NCBI RefSeq assembly: GCF_007995065.1
Contig: NZ_VOQR01000001.1
Location: 1,801,001-1,865,000 of the forward strand
Direction of reading: 5' to 3'
Length of the DNA: 64,000 nucleotides
Source of the DNA: Sphingomonas ginsenosidivorax
GTDB taxonomy: Bacteria > Pseudomonadota > Alphaproteobacteria > Sphingomonadales > Sphingomonadaceae
The notes under the pieces are model-generated. The model saw nothing but the letters and a program-made list of their open reading frames with translations, was not told the DNA's origin and did no database searches. Made by a program: the position numbers and the translations under genes. Every line of letters begins with the position of its first letter. The stretch's first letter is position 1. Positions 47,814 through 56,755 of the stretch are shown in pieces.

Positions 47814-48890
47814 CTAAGCATTCCGAACAAGCCGAAGCTTCGGCCGCGCAGCTGGGACCGGATAGATCCCTGTCACGTCATCGTCCAGAAGGCCGAACAT
47901 CTCGCCAAGATCGTCGATTGAGTAATCTAGATCCTCGATGTGAGCTCGGATGATCTGTTTTAGCGTTGACGGTGTTTCCTTGAGATGCGGCACATCGACA
48001 GGCTCACGTTTCCGAAATCCACGCTTCGACATCTCGATAACGTAATATTTGTACATCCGATCGGTGAGCTTACCAGTTTGCCAAGCCTTATACATGAGGG
48101 CCTGCATCGACACGCCCCAATAGACCTTCAAATCCATAAACCGCGTCAGTGAGTGTCCATCGAAATCAGGCTTAATCTCCCGACTGGGCATGAGGAACTC
48201 AGACGCAAACCGGTTTGCCTCAACCTCCTGTTGGGGGTGAGGAGTGTGATGCATGACGAGATGCCCCACTTCGTGAGCCAAGCTGAACCGAAGCCGGTCT
48301 TTCGGCTGGGCTGCGTTCAAGAATACGAGCGGCGGCACGCCGTCGGCTGCGTATTGGCAGAACCCATCGATCAGTTCACTCCCGAAATCGAGAGTAATCA
48401 CGATAATCCCAGCGTCCTCGGCCAACTTTGTGACGTCATCAATCGGACCGCGGGGAACGCCCCACCGCTGCCGAACAGCGCGAGCGATCTCGTCTGGATC
48501 CCGCCCGAACTCATCTGGATCGATCGCAGGCAACGGCAATCGCGCCTCGAGGTCCAAAGCCTCGAGGCACTTCCGCAGGTTCAACCGAATGACCTCTGCC
48601 TGCGCATGGACTGAGTCCAAATGCCGCACGCCCAACTTCGACCTTTTCCGATGATAACTGACCACAGGATCGCGGATGAAGCCGGAATCGTAAAAGAACG
48701 ACGACCTGACTTTCAGGGCGCCTGCCAAAAGCTCGACCAACTCTTCCCCGGGCTGAATGCGCCCGTGCTCGACTTTCGACAGCGTGCCCTGGGACACGGT
48801 GCCTCCCAACAGGTTCACCAACTCAGTCTGGCTCATGCGCCGCATCTGGCGGGCGAGCGTAAGTAGCCGGCCGTTGAACGGCTTAGCCAT
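47814..48890 (-). CDS. HTH-ImmA/IrrE metallopeptidase regulator
   Basis: A 358-residue protein with an XRE HTH at 5-62 (RRMSQTELVNLLGGTVSQGT LSK region) and an ImmA/IrrE zinc peptidase domain at about 150-290. The zinc motif is intact: FSLAHEVGHLVMHHTPHPQQ (HExxH), with the third ligand in EVEANRFASEFLMPS. Such proteins cleave or de-repress partner regulators in mobile-element control or toxin-antitoxin systems (COG2856 type). It overlaps the gene at 48883-49494 by 8 bases. Confidence 0.9.
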   Translation of the reverse strand: MAKPFNGRLLTLARQMRRMSQTELVNLLGGTVSQGTLSKVEHGRIQPGEELVELLAGALKVRSSFFYDSGFIRDPVVSYHRKRSKLGVRHLDSVHAQAEVIRLNLRKCLEALDLEARLPLPAIDPDEFGRDPDEIARAVRQRWGVPRGPIDDVTKLAEDAGIIVITLDFGSELIDGFCQYAADGVPPLVFLNAAQPKDRLRFSLAHEVGHLVMHHTPHPQQEVEANRFASEFLMPSREIKPDFDGHSLTRFMDLKVYWGVSMQALMYKAWQTGKLTDRMYKYYVIEMSKRGFRKREPVDVPHLKETPSTLKQIIRAHIEDLDYSIDDLGEMFGLLDDDVTGIYPVPAARPKLRLVRNA

Positions 48891-49494
48891 TTGCCCTCCG
48901 CTTCGCAGACCCCTTTAGCGTGACGCGGCGAGGCTCTTCGTTTTCACCATCGTCAATTGGAAGAGGCTCCTGAATGCCGCGGCTCGGTGCTGAATCGCTC
49001 AATTTGATTGCCCATAAAACCGCCCGATTGCCATCGTTGCAAACCAGATAGCTTTCGATTTCGCCGGGCGCATTCTCGGGAACCGCCCAACCAAGGTACA
49101 ACAGTGTCGCCGCCGGAGCACCCGGAAGCAACGATGTTGCATAGTCCGGCAGCTCGTTAGCGTCGTACTGCTCAGAAGCAAGCGTAGGACTCACCCCCAC
49201 CGCAAAACCGTTACGCAGGCGCTTGACGCGGACTAACCAGTTATTCTCCAGTCCGACCAGACAGAGCTGATCCTTGCGGAGGAACTGCGCCCCGGTCGTG
49301 GTGTCGCAATATGCCCGGAGCTTGCGGACGATGAGATCTCTGTAGATTGCGGCGCGCGTGCCGAGTTCGAGCACATGCGCGATGCTGCGGCACTGCTCAC
49401 GGAAGTCAGCATGAGCCTCGGCCACAAGCTCGCGGAGTGCCGTGAAATGCGGCTCAAGTTCGACGTACGCTTCATCTTCCGTTCGAATCGGCAT
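48883..49494 (-). CDS. Unknown partner of the HTH-ImmA protein
   Basis: A 203-residue acidic protein from ATG 49494 (MPIRTEDEAYVELEPHFTAL). It has a long helical start (RELVAEAHADFREQCRSIAH), a beta-rich middle (LVGLENNWLVRVKRLRNGFA) and a charged tail ending VTLKGSAKRRANG. I do not recognise the family. The 8-base overlap with the HTH-ImmA gene suggests a toxin-antitoxin-like pair. Confidence 0.7.
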   Translation of the reverse strand: MPIRTEDEAYVELEPHFTALRELVAEAHADFREQCRSIAHVLELGTRAAIYRDLIVRKLRAYCDTTTGAQFLRKDQLCLVGLENNWLVRVKRLRNGFAVGVSPTLASEQYDANELPDYATSLLPGAPAATLLYLGWAVPENAPGEIESYLVCNDGNRAVLWAIKLSDSAPSRGIQEPLPIDDGENEEPRRVTLKGSAKRRANG

Positions 49495-49904
49495 CGGGTA
49501 ATCCCTTCGGAGATCGGTCTATACCGCAGCCTGTCCAAATCAAGCAAAAATATTCCAAATCCATTCCGCGATGCCGGTGGCCCGGTGGCGCGATGATTGG
49601 TAAATCACGCAGGCGAAGCGTTTCGCTGAAGCTACGAGACCGCGGCGGATAGCAGTTTGCTGCATGTTTCCGTGCCCGGCCATCGGAAATTTATGGGAGG
49701 CAACGCCCACCGTCCCTAGTCCCCTCGCCAACGTTTTTATTGAAAACGGTGCTCGATGCGCCCGCAATGCACAATTTTACGAACGCCAAATTCGACGCCT
49801 TCGTGAATTTAATTGTTCCGCCCGGTGGATGATTGTGGATAACGCATACCGATGCGCGAACCTCGCCACACGCGAGATTGTTTCCGATTGGACGGGGGGG
49901 CTGA
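49495..49904. other. Divergent promoter region before the kinase operon
   Basis: A 410-bp gap that is AT-rich for this genome. No convincing gene. It must hold the promoters of the ImmA-type operon (left) and the kinase-helicase operon (right). No clear operator symmetry was found by eye. Confidence 0.5.
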
Positions 49905-51278
49905 GTGGACGAGGTAAAAGCAAAAGAATGGGAGGCCAAGTTTCGCGGGCAAGCCATTGACGGCTGGACGATCGAGACTTTGATTGATCACGGCAAATCG
50001 GCGGCCGTTTTCAAAGCGGTGAGTGAAGGCCACGGTAAGCTGGCAGCTCTCAAGATATTCGATGATGAGCTCATCCAACGCTATGGTGACGAAACACAGC
50101 TGAAAAGGATCGGGCGCGAACTTAGCCTAAAGGGGCAGAACCATGCGAACATGGTCGGGATCCTAGGAGGCGGATTCCATGAAGAGAGCAGCAACCACTA
50201 TATCGTCATGGACTATCTTGACGGGCCCAGCCTCAGCAAATGCCTGACCAAGGTGCCCGAGGGGAATATCCCGGGCCTTATCGAACAGCTTGTGTCGGCT
50301 TGCGAATTTCTTGAGGCCCATGAGCTTGCACACCGCGACATTAAGCCGGCGAATATCGTCCTGCTGGAGGATATGAGCCGCCTCGTGCTCCTCGATTTTG
50401 GCGTATTGAAACCCGTCGGTGAGGTGGGGCTGACCGATACTGATGGACAGCGTCTATTCGTCGGAACGCTCCAATATAGTTCGCCAGAATTCCTGCTACG
50501 CGACGAGGAGAACGATGCCGATGGATGGCGCGCACTCGCCATCTATCAAGTCGGTGCTGTGCTTCACGACCTGATCATGCGTCGCCCGATCTTTGAGGAA
50601 TTTGTTACCCCCTACGCCGCGCTAGTCAACGCGGTACAGCACGAAACGCCGAGCGTCGCCAGTGAGGGGGTGCCCTCATATCTCATCGACGCGTGCCAGA
50701 TGGCGCTGGTCAAAAGCCCTGAGAAGCGATTGGCGCTGGTCAGTTGGGAAGCATTTCGCCCGCCGGTCGCCGCTTCGGCCGGTGACGCTGCGCGGCAACG
50801 GATCAGCAAGCGACTTCTGTTGGCTGACGCTCAGTCGGAAGCCGTCGTCGACGACGGGCCAGCCATGGCCGAACTGCTTGAAACCGTGATTGATGGACTG
50901 AAGGTCGAGCTTCGCCGTATCCGACAGGCAAATTCGAGCATTATGCCGCCGTTGATTGTCACGCGTGGTCCAAAGCGAGTGCCGGTGCTCGAGATTAGGA
51001 TTGTTGCGTCCGCGGAATACGGCTTGGCGCGTGACGTTTGTATGGAGATTGCCGTAACCGTGATCGATGTGGAGGCGCAGGCGGTTCGTCTCGAAGCGTG
51101 TGCGTCCGTGCCCTCCGATGATGCCCAAGAGCCCCTGGCGCTCGTCATCGTTTTCAAGGGTCCTTATAGCTCAGGCGCCACGAGCGACCGCGTGGAGGCC
51201 GCTGTCCTTGTCGCCCTGGATCAGGCGCAGAACGGAACAATTGGCCAGCTGAGTCTGGTCGAGGTGGGGGTCGACTGA
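49905..51278 (+). CDS. Serine/threonine protein kinase, first gene of a three-gene unit
   Basis: A 457-residue protein from GTG 49905, with GGGGGGG at 49894-49900. The kinase domain is at about 18-270: degenerate Gly loop (IDHGKSAAVFKAVSEGHGKL), Lys in LAALKIFDDEL, catalytic loop ELAHRDIKPANIVLL, and metal motif VLLDFGVLKPVG, so it should be active. The C-terminal region (about 300-457) is beta-rich and unknown. Its stop overlaps the next ATG. In defence systems, kinases of this Hanks type act as sensors or effectors that phosphorylate host proteins; that role here is inference. Confidence 0.88.
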   Translation: MDEVKAKEWEAKFRGQAIDGWTIETLIDHGKSAAVFKAVSEGHGKLAALKIFDDELIQRYGDETQLKRIGRELSLKGQNHANMVGILGGGFHEESSNHYIVMDYLDGPSLSKCLTKVPEGNIPGLIEQLVSACEFLEAHELAHRDIKPANIVLLEDMSRLVLLDFGVLKPVGEVGLTDTDGQRLFVGTLQYSSPEFLLRDEENDADGWRALAIYQVGAVLHDLIMRRPIFEEFVTPYAALVNAVQHETPSVASEGVPSYLIDACQMALVKSPEKRLALVSWEAFRPPVAASAGDAARQRISKRLLLADAQSEAVVDDGPAMAELLETVIDGLKVELRRIRQANSSIMPPLIVTRGPKRVPVLEIRIVASAEYGLARDVCMEIAVTVIDVEAQAVRLEACASVPSDDAQEPLALVIVFKGPYSSGATSDRVEAAVLVALDQAQNGTIGQLSLVEVGVD

Positions 51279-52429
51279 TGGAAGCGTCATGGTGGAAAAA
51301 CATCGGCGAACTCGATGATGACCAGAGGAAGGCAATCGCGCTTGATGATGATGAAGATCATCTGATCGTGGGGCCGCCGGGCTGCGGTAAGACCAATCTG
51401 TTGCTTCTTCGGGCAAGCTACCTGCATGCGAAGGGGGTGACCAACATTAAGGTGCTGGCGTTCGGCCGCGTGCTGCGGGAATTCATCTCATCAGGCACCG
51501 AGCACTACCCCTTTGCCGCCGACAAAGTGCAGACCTTCGTGCGCTGGGCGTATGAGATGCTGGCCGCCAACGGCATCAAGGTCGAAGACAGCAATGACTT
51601 TGACGAAATCAGAGCGCGTCTGTTCGCGGGACTGGCGGAAGCTGCCGCCAAGGGAGCCGCAGAGAACGTGTTCGATGTCATTTTGCTAGATGAGGCGCAG
51701 GATTATTCGGCCGAAGAAGCCCGACTTATCCGGTTGTTTGGCACACGGATCTTTGCCGTTGGCGACAATAATCAGCGGATTAGCGACCAATCGGGTGCAC
51801 TCCAGCGGCTCGAGGAGCTAGGCGCGACGCGTATCGAACTCAAGCATCATTATCGTAATGGCATTAAAATTTGCCGAGTGGCCGATGGCATCAAGAATTT
51901 GCTGGACAGTGCGTCAGGTATGGAGGCGACGTCGAACTATGATGAGGCCAGTTACCCATCCACCGTCGATATTATCGGGAAGGCAGATTTGCCCACGCAG
52001 GTTGCCGAGGCGGTTGCCCGCATCAAAGTCCAGTTGCAAGCTTATCCGGGCGAGATGATCGGCGTTTTGTGTCCTCGCGCCGCGGAACTAGGCGAGGTGG
52101 CTAACATTTTGAACGCAAGCGAAATTGCCGGCGCCATGCAAGTCCAACGTGCCGGCGCCTATGATGCAATCCTTCCCGACCGCCCCGTGATCGTTACCAC
52201 TGTGCAAGGGGCGAAGGGCCTCGAATTCCGCGCGGTTCATATGATTGCCGCGGAAAAGCTTAAGAACTACAGGACGCAAAAAAATCTTACTTATACGGCG
52301 GTGACGCGCGCGAAGACCACATTGGTTGTCTATCATCAGTCCGACCTTGCCGGCTATTTCGAGAAAGGCATCAACGCCTGCTCGATCACGATGGCCGCCG
52401 AACCGAATTTGAAGGATCTCTTTCTATGA
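51278..52429 (+). CDS. Compact UvrD-like SF1 helicase/ATPase
   Basis: A 383-residue SF1 protein, much shorter than UvrD (about 720), with all core motifs: Q motif ELDDDQRKAIALDDDEDHLI, Walker A GPPGCGKTNLLLL, Walker B VILLDEAQDYSAEEA, motif III FAVGDNNQRISDQSG, motif IV LKHHYRNGIKI, motif V VTTVQGAKGLEFRAVHM and motif VI YTAVTRAKTTLVVYH. The 1B/2B subdomains are mostly missing, as in defence-linked ATPases. It starts on the last base of the kinase stop and overlaps the next gene by 4 bases. Confidence 0.9.
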   Translation: MEASWWKNIGELDDDQRKAIALDDDEDHLIVGPPGCGKTNLLLLRASYLHAKGVTNIKVLAFGRVLREFISSGTEHYPFAADKVQTFVRWAYEMLAANGIKVEDSNDFDEIRARLFAGLAEAAAKGAAENVFDVILLDEAQDYSAEEARLIRLFGTRIFAVGDNNQRISDQSGALQRLEELGATRIELKHHYRNGIKICRVADGIKNLLDSASGMEATSNYDEASYPSTVDIIGKADLPTQVAEAVARIKVQLQAYPGEMIGVLCPRAAELGEVANILNASEIAGAMQVQRAGAYDAILPDRPVIVTTVQGAKGLEFRAVHMIAAEKLKNYRTQKNLTYTAVTRAKTTLVVYHQSDLAGYFEKGINACSITMAAEPNLKDLFL

Positions 52430-53757
52430 CCGCTGTGGAAAGGGTCCGGCTCAACCGTGAAGATTTTATTGACTGGCTTGGAAAGGCTTTATTGGGTGCG
52501 GCGGCCTTGCCTCGGACATCAAGCGCCGGATCGGCAAAGTCGACCGACGTAACGCTCGCTGCTCCTAGCCACGAGATCGAAGCGTGGCCGATCATCTGCA
52601 TCGCGCAGGCACAAATGCATGATCTGTTCGCCTTCCTTTCCACCTATGCAAAGGTCCGCCCCTTCTCGGCATTCTTTCGCGTGCTCCCTGTCGAGTTGAT
52701 TTCAGTGCTCGAGAGACGGGCGGCGGCAAGCAAGAACGACCTCGCTCTTGCGAAATGTGTTGCCGGAGCGGCGATGGCGGAAGCGTGGATCGCCTCTGCG
52801 CGCGAATCCGATCGTCCTAAAAATGTGTTTCCAGTACTGCTTGCATCGCTTTCGTCAGCGCTCGGGCAGGCAGTGCTGGCGCGGTATGACCAAGCCGCGA
52901 TCGATTGGATTTCGGCGGAGTGGACCGAGCTTCGCAAGCAACCCGGCGATCCATTCGGCGCGCAGGACCTACAAGGGCCCAATGTTGCGTGGAGGATCGT
53001 GTCATCAGCGGTTGGCACGCCCGCGGGCGATGTCGGCGCCGATGCAAGCGTGATTGGCCGCTTTCTTTCAAACGTGTTGGCGGCGGGAGCTATTCGATCA
53101 CACATGCTCGCGCAATTGGCCCCCCTATCGGTGGGCGTGGATTTCGGCACCTTGCTCGCAGCATCGCGGGAAGAGCGAATCAATCGCTTCAATGAGGTTG
53201 TCTTGGATCTCAAACGTCGCAGTGATCGAGGCCTACGCTCCGAATTTGTCGGCGGACTGATGCTGGCGATCGCGGGGAATGGCTCGTTTGATCAACTACG
53301 TTCTGCCCGTGAATTCGACGGCTGGCTGGACGGCGCCACGACCTGGTTTGGCATCTGCGCCGCCTTATTCGAAGAGAGCAATGTGCTGAGCTACGGAAAC
53401 TCGGCAGGCCGGCGGATGGTGCGCGATCTCCTCACGCGGGAGGATCCGTTCCGGCCACCGCATGCCGATATGAATTCGAGCGAGTACCGCTTCTTGGATT
53501 TCAACGACGCGCTTCAGTCGTCGACTCACGCACCGAACGCGATCGATGTCGAGTTGCTTCCTAACGTCATGAGTCGCGTCAGCGGGGCGTCGTCTCCAGA
53601 CGGCGACCATCAACGCGATGACGTCGAAATGCTTTTAAGAAACCTCGATGAGGCGGGGTATATGATTGATCGCGCACGCCATATGGCGATGGGATTTGCA
53701 GGCGGTGAGCGACAAGGCTCGCTGTATAAACCGTCAGGCAGGCGACGATCGCGATAA
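52426..53757 (+). CDS. Unrecognised 443-residue protein, third gene of the kinase-helicase unit
   Basis: Coupled to the helicase by an ATGA overlap. It is mostly helical (LNREDFIDWLGKALLGAAAL, IICIAQAQMHDLFAFLSTYA, VDFGTLLAASREERINRFNE). The end is basic (GSLYKPSGRRRSR). There is no membrane segment, Cys cluster or nuclease motif that I can see, and the family is not recognised. By position it should be the specific or effector component of the unit. Confidence 0.75.
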   Translation: MTAVERVRLNREDFIDWLGKALLGAAALPRTSSAGSAKSTDVTLAAPSHEIEAWPIICIAQAQMHDLFAFLSTYAKVRPFSAFFRVLPVELISVLERRAAASKNDLALAKCVAGAAMAEAWIASARESDRPKNVFPVLLASLSSALGQAVLARYDQAAIDWISAEWTELRKQPGDPFGAQDLQGPNVAWRIVSSAVGTPAGDVGADASVIGRFLSNVLAAGAIRSHMLAQLAPLSVGVDFGTLLAASREERINRFNEVVLDLKRRSDRGLRSEFVGGLMLAIAGNGSFDQLRSAREFDGWLDGATTWFGICAALFEESNVLSYGNSAGRRMVRDLLTREDPFRPPHADMNSSEYRFLDFNDALQSSTHAPNAIDVELLPNVMSRVSGASSPDGDHQRDDVEMLLRNLDEAGYMIDRARHMAMGFAGGERQGSLYKPSGRRRSR

Positions 53758-54305
53758 GCTTTTGATCTCGCTGTGCGCTGTTGCCGCACTTCTTGATGCA
53801 AGCTGACCGGCGTTCCCCCAGCACACCCAACGTCGCCACAACACAGAACAGAAGGCCGCTTTCTCCTACTCAAGCCGAAGCGGTCGTAGATGGAGATCAA
53901 CGGGCGTCCAAAAATTCGGAAGGCAACAAGGGCGCACGAATGTAGACTTTCGGGTCTTTCGCCGAATATGTTTCTGCGCAAACGCACGAATTCAACTGCG
54001 TTGATTGGTTGACGGTCGTGACAAACTGACGATTTTCAGAGCTTTTTGCCAAAGGCGGTCGCATCGGTCATGCGAGGAAACATCGACAAGATCAGCATCC
54101 CCGACGCGCGAGGCCCTTGATGGTAGCAGCGTCGGCGCTTCGGGCGGCGACCATGGCAATCTCGCCGATGCCGCGTTAGCCGCAGCAATGCACTACCGCA
54201 TCGGCGATTCGCTCTTTACTGACCTCATCGGATGAACCCGAAGGCGCAGCCCATCAAGATCGTTCTACGTTTCAAACCAGACGGCGGGCAAAACCTCTTC
54301 AAGCA
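53758..54305. other. Non-coding stretch, possible gene remnants
   Basis: No gene I can support. A plus-strand frame ending DHGNLADAALAAAMHYRIGD... at 54235, followed by a 25-codon frame from 54232 (ATGA overlap), has some protein character at its end and may be the tail of a decayed gene. Confidence 0.4.
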
Positions 54306-54926
54306 TTGAATCCCTCCGTTTGCCTTTTGATCGAACAGGCGGTCGCAGACCTACCTGGCAACGTCCCGGGCGTGAGGATTGGCTTCGCCCCTGCCCTGCG
54401 CGCCATGCTCGCGGTGGACGGTCCCATCGGCGGCGTCGCCGCATCGGCGTTGGGGCCCGACACTCGCGCCGTTCGCGCCGTCCTGTTCGACAAGACGGCG
54501 GCCCGGAACTGGGCGCTCGGCTGGCATCAGGATCGCACGATCGTCGTCCAGCACCGTGCAGACGTCGCCGGGTTCGGTCCCTGGACCGTAAAGGCCGGCC
54601 TCATCCAGGTCGAACCGCCCTTCGCAATCCTGGAGCGGATGGTCACGATCCGTGTCCACCTTGACCCGGTCGACGCGACTAATGCTCCGCTCCGCATCGT
54701 GCCCGGGTCTCACCGGCTCGACCGACTGCCGGAAGCGATTATCAGCCACGTCGTCGACGCCCGCGGCGAGCGGCTGTGCCTGGCGAACCGCCGCGAAGTC
54801 TGGCTTTACGCGACACCGATCGTCCACAGCTCGCGCGCTGCCGATCCACCCCGTCATCGACGCGTGCTCCAAGTGAATTATGCAGCCGTCGACTTGCCTC
54901 CGCGACTTTGCTGGCGCGGACTATGA
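54306..54926 (+). CDS. Phytanoyl-CoA dioxygenase family protein, possibly 5'-shortened
   Basis: A 206-residue Fe(II)/2-oxoglutarate oxygenase-like protein. The iron facial triad is plausible: WHQDRTIVV (HxD) and the distal His in YATPIVHSSRAADP, with Arg for 2-oxoglutarate in HRRVLQVNYAA. Family blocks MVTIRVHLDPVDATNAPLRI and VPGSHRLDR are seen. The only start is a TTG at 54306, and the protein is shorter than usual, so the N-terminus may be lost. It is the last gene of island 1. Confidence 0.78.
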   Translation: MNPSVCLLIEQAVADLPGNVPGVRIGFAPALRAMLAVDGPIGGVAASALGPDTRAVRAVLFDKTAARNWALGWHQDRTIVVQHRADVAGFGPWTVKAGLIQVEPPFAILERMVTIRVHLDPVDATNAPLRIVPGSHRLDRLPEAIISHVVDARGERLCLANRREVWLYATPIVHSSRAADPPRHRRVLQVNYAAVDLPPRLCWRGL

Positions 54927-54960
54927 AAGTCCGCTCATCCCGCCATTCTGGGCCTGGTCC

Positions 54961-54978
54961 GCGTATCGTACGCGTATC
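54961..54978 (+). promoter_or_regulatory. Period-11 GCGTATC pair beside att copy 2, candidate integrase arm sites
   Basis: GCGTATC at 54961 and 54972, 11 bases apart, followed by AAACAGCGCTTT. The same motif and spacing occur near att copy 1 (28581, 28592), on the same strand. Confidence 0.55.
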
Positions 54979-55025
54979 GTAAACAGCGCTTTCTGCCCCT
55001 CGATCTTAGAATCGAAGGGCGGAAA

Positions 55026-55664
55026 TCAACGCATTTCCGCCCTTTTCGAGTCACGCCCCTGCAATCGCACTGCAGAGGTCAGGGGTTCGATTCCCCTCGG
55101 CTCCACCAGCGTCAACAACCTGTAAACGCTGGATAATCTGCCTAACGGCGGACCCTCTATCCGGCGAGCGCGACGACGTTGGTATCGCGCTGGTTCGGCT
55201 TCGGAGTTATCGTACTCGTCGTAATATCCAAGCGTTCGATAGGTCGCATCACAAAATAGGGACTGGCAGTAGGGGGCGGACAAGCCTTTGAAGTATGCAG
55301 TAGCAACGATCTTGCTGTGATAATTTCCGAGGGGAGACATGAACCTCTGCTGGAACGCCCCCATATACGTGATGTCGGAATGAAGCCCCGAAAAGTGCAT
55401 GTTGACCATCGTGTAGAATTCGGCACCGCAGCTCTGCAGCGGCTTGGCGGACAGACAACCAAAGTCATCGCCCATAGGTTGCGCAATAATGTTCATATCA
55501 CTGCGACAGGCTTGATCGACGGTGTCTTGCGCTAGGTTTTCGAACTCCGGAGTTCCCATCCGGTTTATGTCGATGAAGCGGTCGACCTCGATATTTGGGA
55601 AGATGCTGAGTGTGTCTGCGAGGGGAATCACCTGGCAGTTACCAACAATCGCAATCTTCTTCAA
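55026..55664 (-). pseudogene. WcbI-family gene, 3' end replaced at the att site
   Basis: Begins with a TTG at 55664 (LKKIAIVGNCQVIPLADTLS), the N-terminal signature of WcbI-type capsule acetyltransferases, and continues MNIIAQPMGDDFGCLSAKPL, ITYMGAFQQRFMSPLGNYHS. The last 30 or so residues (VEPRGIEPLTSAVRLQG...) are antisense tRNA/att sequence and run past copy 2 to a stop at 55026. The true C-terminal half is missing, so the gene was cut when the island boundary formed. A longer open frame to 55838 is not protein-like at its start. Confidence 0.7.
55061..55111. other. att copy 2 (right end of island 1 / left end of island 2)
   Basis: A 51-bp exact copy of the tRNA-Ala 3' part (GCAATCGCACTGCAGAGGTC ... 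CTCCACCAGCG). It shares two more bases (CT) on its left with copy 1. The 5' half of the tRNA is absent, so it is not a tRNA gene. Confidence 0.92.
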
Positions 55665-55878
55665 ATTTAAGGCTCTTCTAAATTTCTTCTGCGATTTCTC
55701 GGGGCTCCATAAGCGAATTATAGATCGGTGTGCTTGATCCAGTTTAGTCGGCAGAGAAGGCCGAGGTTGGTGGCGGGCAGGTTTAACCGGTTGCGATGGC
55801 CAAATCTCTCCCGTCGATTGACTGCCCGGTCGTTCCATCTAAGAAACGCGCCTCTAGGTATCGCAGGAGAAATGACCG

Positions 55879-56703
55879 GTGTTTGGCTTGGATGTCGATC
55901 GCGTTTCAACGCGCTACGGCGAATTTTTTTGCGTGCGAACGGATAGCGTGATCGGAAAGTCGCTCAAGAAATACGGGGAGTGGGCTCAGTTAGAAATCGA
56001 GATATTGTCTCCTTTCGTCAAGGACGACGGGATAATTCTCGACATAGGTGCAAACATAGGCACCCATGCGGTCGGATTTTCGACACTCAATCCTGGGGCG
56101 AAAATCATAGCGCTCGAACCTCAGCCACTGGCTTATGCTCTGCTATCTGCGAATATCCTGTCTTCCGGGCATTCCAATATTTTTCCGTTCAACGTCGCTG
56201 CTGGCAAGCGACGCGCCTTCTTGAATTTTAAGTTGAATTACGAAAGCATCGGGCATAATGTTGGCGGAGTAAGCTTAGTCGGTACAGAACCAGTCGAGGG
56301 CGCAGCGTACACAATGCCGATCACCGTCGTGCAGGTGGATGATCTGTCGATGGATCGCCCAGTCCGGCTGATGAAAATTGATGTCGAAGGAATGGAGCCC
56401 GACGTTCTGCGTGGTGCGCTGCGTACGATCGCGCGAGATCGGCCCGTTATTTTCTTCGAAGTTCTCGACATGTCCACGCTGCGCGCGTGCCGACGTCTTT
56501 TGGCGCGCTTGGATTACGATTTGCGGTGGCTCGAGACTCCAGCTTTCAATCCAGCTAATTATCGCGGCGATCAGGAAAATATCTGGTCGTGGGGAGAGGT
56601 CGGGGTGCTGGCCTTGCCGACCCGAAACGACCCCAGGGTTGCTCACCTTCCCGGCGTCACCGGTAAGGAAGATCGGCCACCGTGCCTTGCTTTTGTACCG
56701 TGA
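55879..56703 (+). CDS. FkbM-family methyltransferase
   Basis: A 274-residue SAM-dependent O-methyltransferase starting at GTG 55879. The SAM motif is IILDIGANIGTHAVGFSTLN, ALEPQPLAYALLSANI follows, and VRLMKIDVEGMEPDVLRGAL with VIFFEVLDMSTLRACRRLL are FkbM blocks. It probably methylates a sugar or polysaccharide precursor. It is divergent from the WcbI remnant; together they suggest a polysaccharide-modification cluster once carried by island 2. Lower in GC than the core. Confidence 0.88.
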   Translation: MFGLDVDRVSTRYGEFFCVRTDSVIGKSLKKYGEWAQLEIEILSPFVKDDGIILDIGANIGTHAVGFSTLNPGAKIIALEPQPLAYALLSANILSSGHSNIFPFNVAAGKRRAFLNFKLNYESIGHNVGGVSLVGTEPVEGAAYTMPITVVQVDDLSMDRPVRLMKIDVEGMEPDVLRGALRTIARDRPVIFFEVLDMSTLRACRRLLARLDYDLRWLETPAFNPANYRGDQENIWSWGEVGVLALPTRNDPRVAHLPGVTGKEDRPPCLAFVP

Positions 56704-56755
56704 GGCAGATGACGGGTGGCGCCTGGTCCCAGCAGCCACCTGTTGCGAGGGCTAG

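Noticed and set aside
53579..53987. Minus-strand frames after the kinase-helicase operon
   Set aside because: They overlap the end of the third gene and show no family features or good starts.
55061..55111. Possible second tRNA-Ala gene
   Set aside because: Only the 3' part is present; there is no acceptor 5' strand or D arm.
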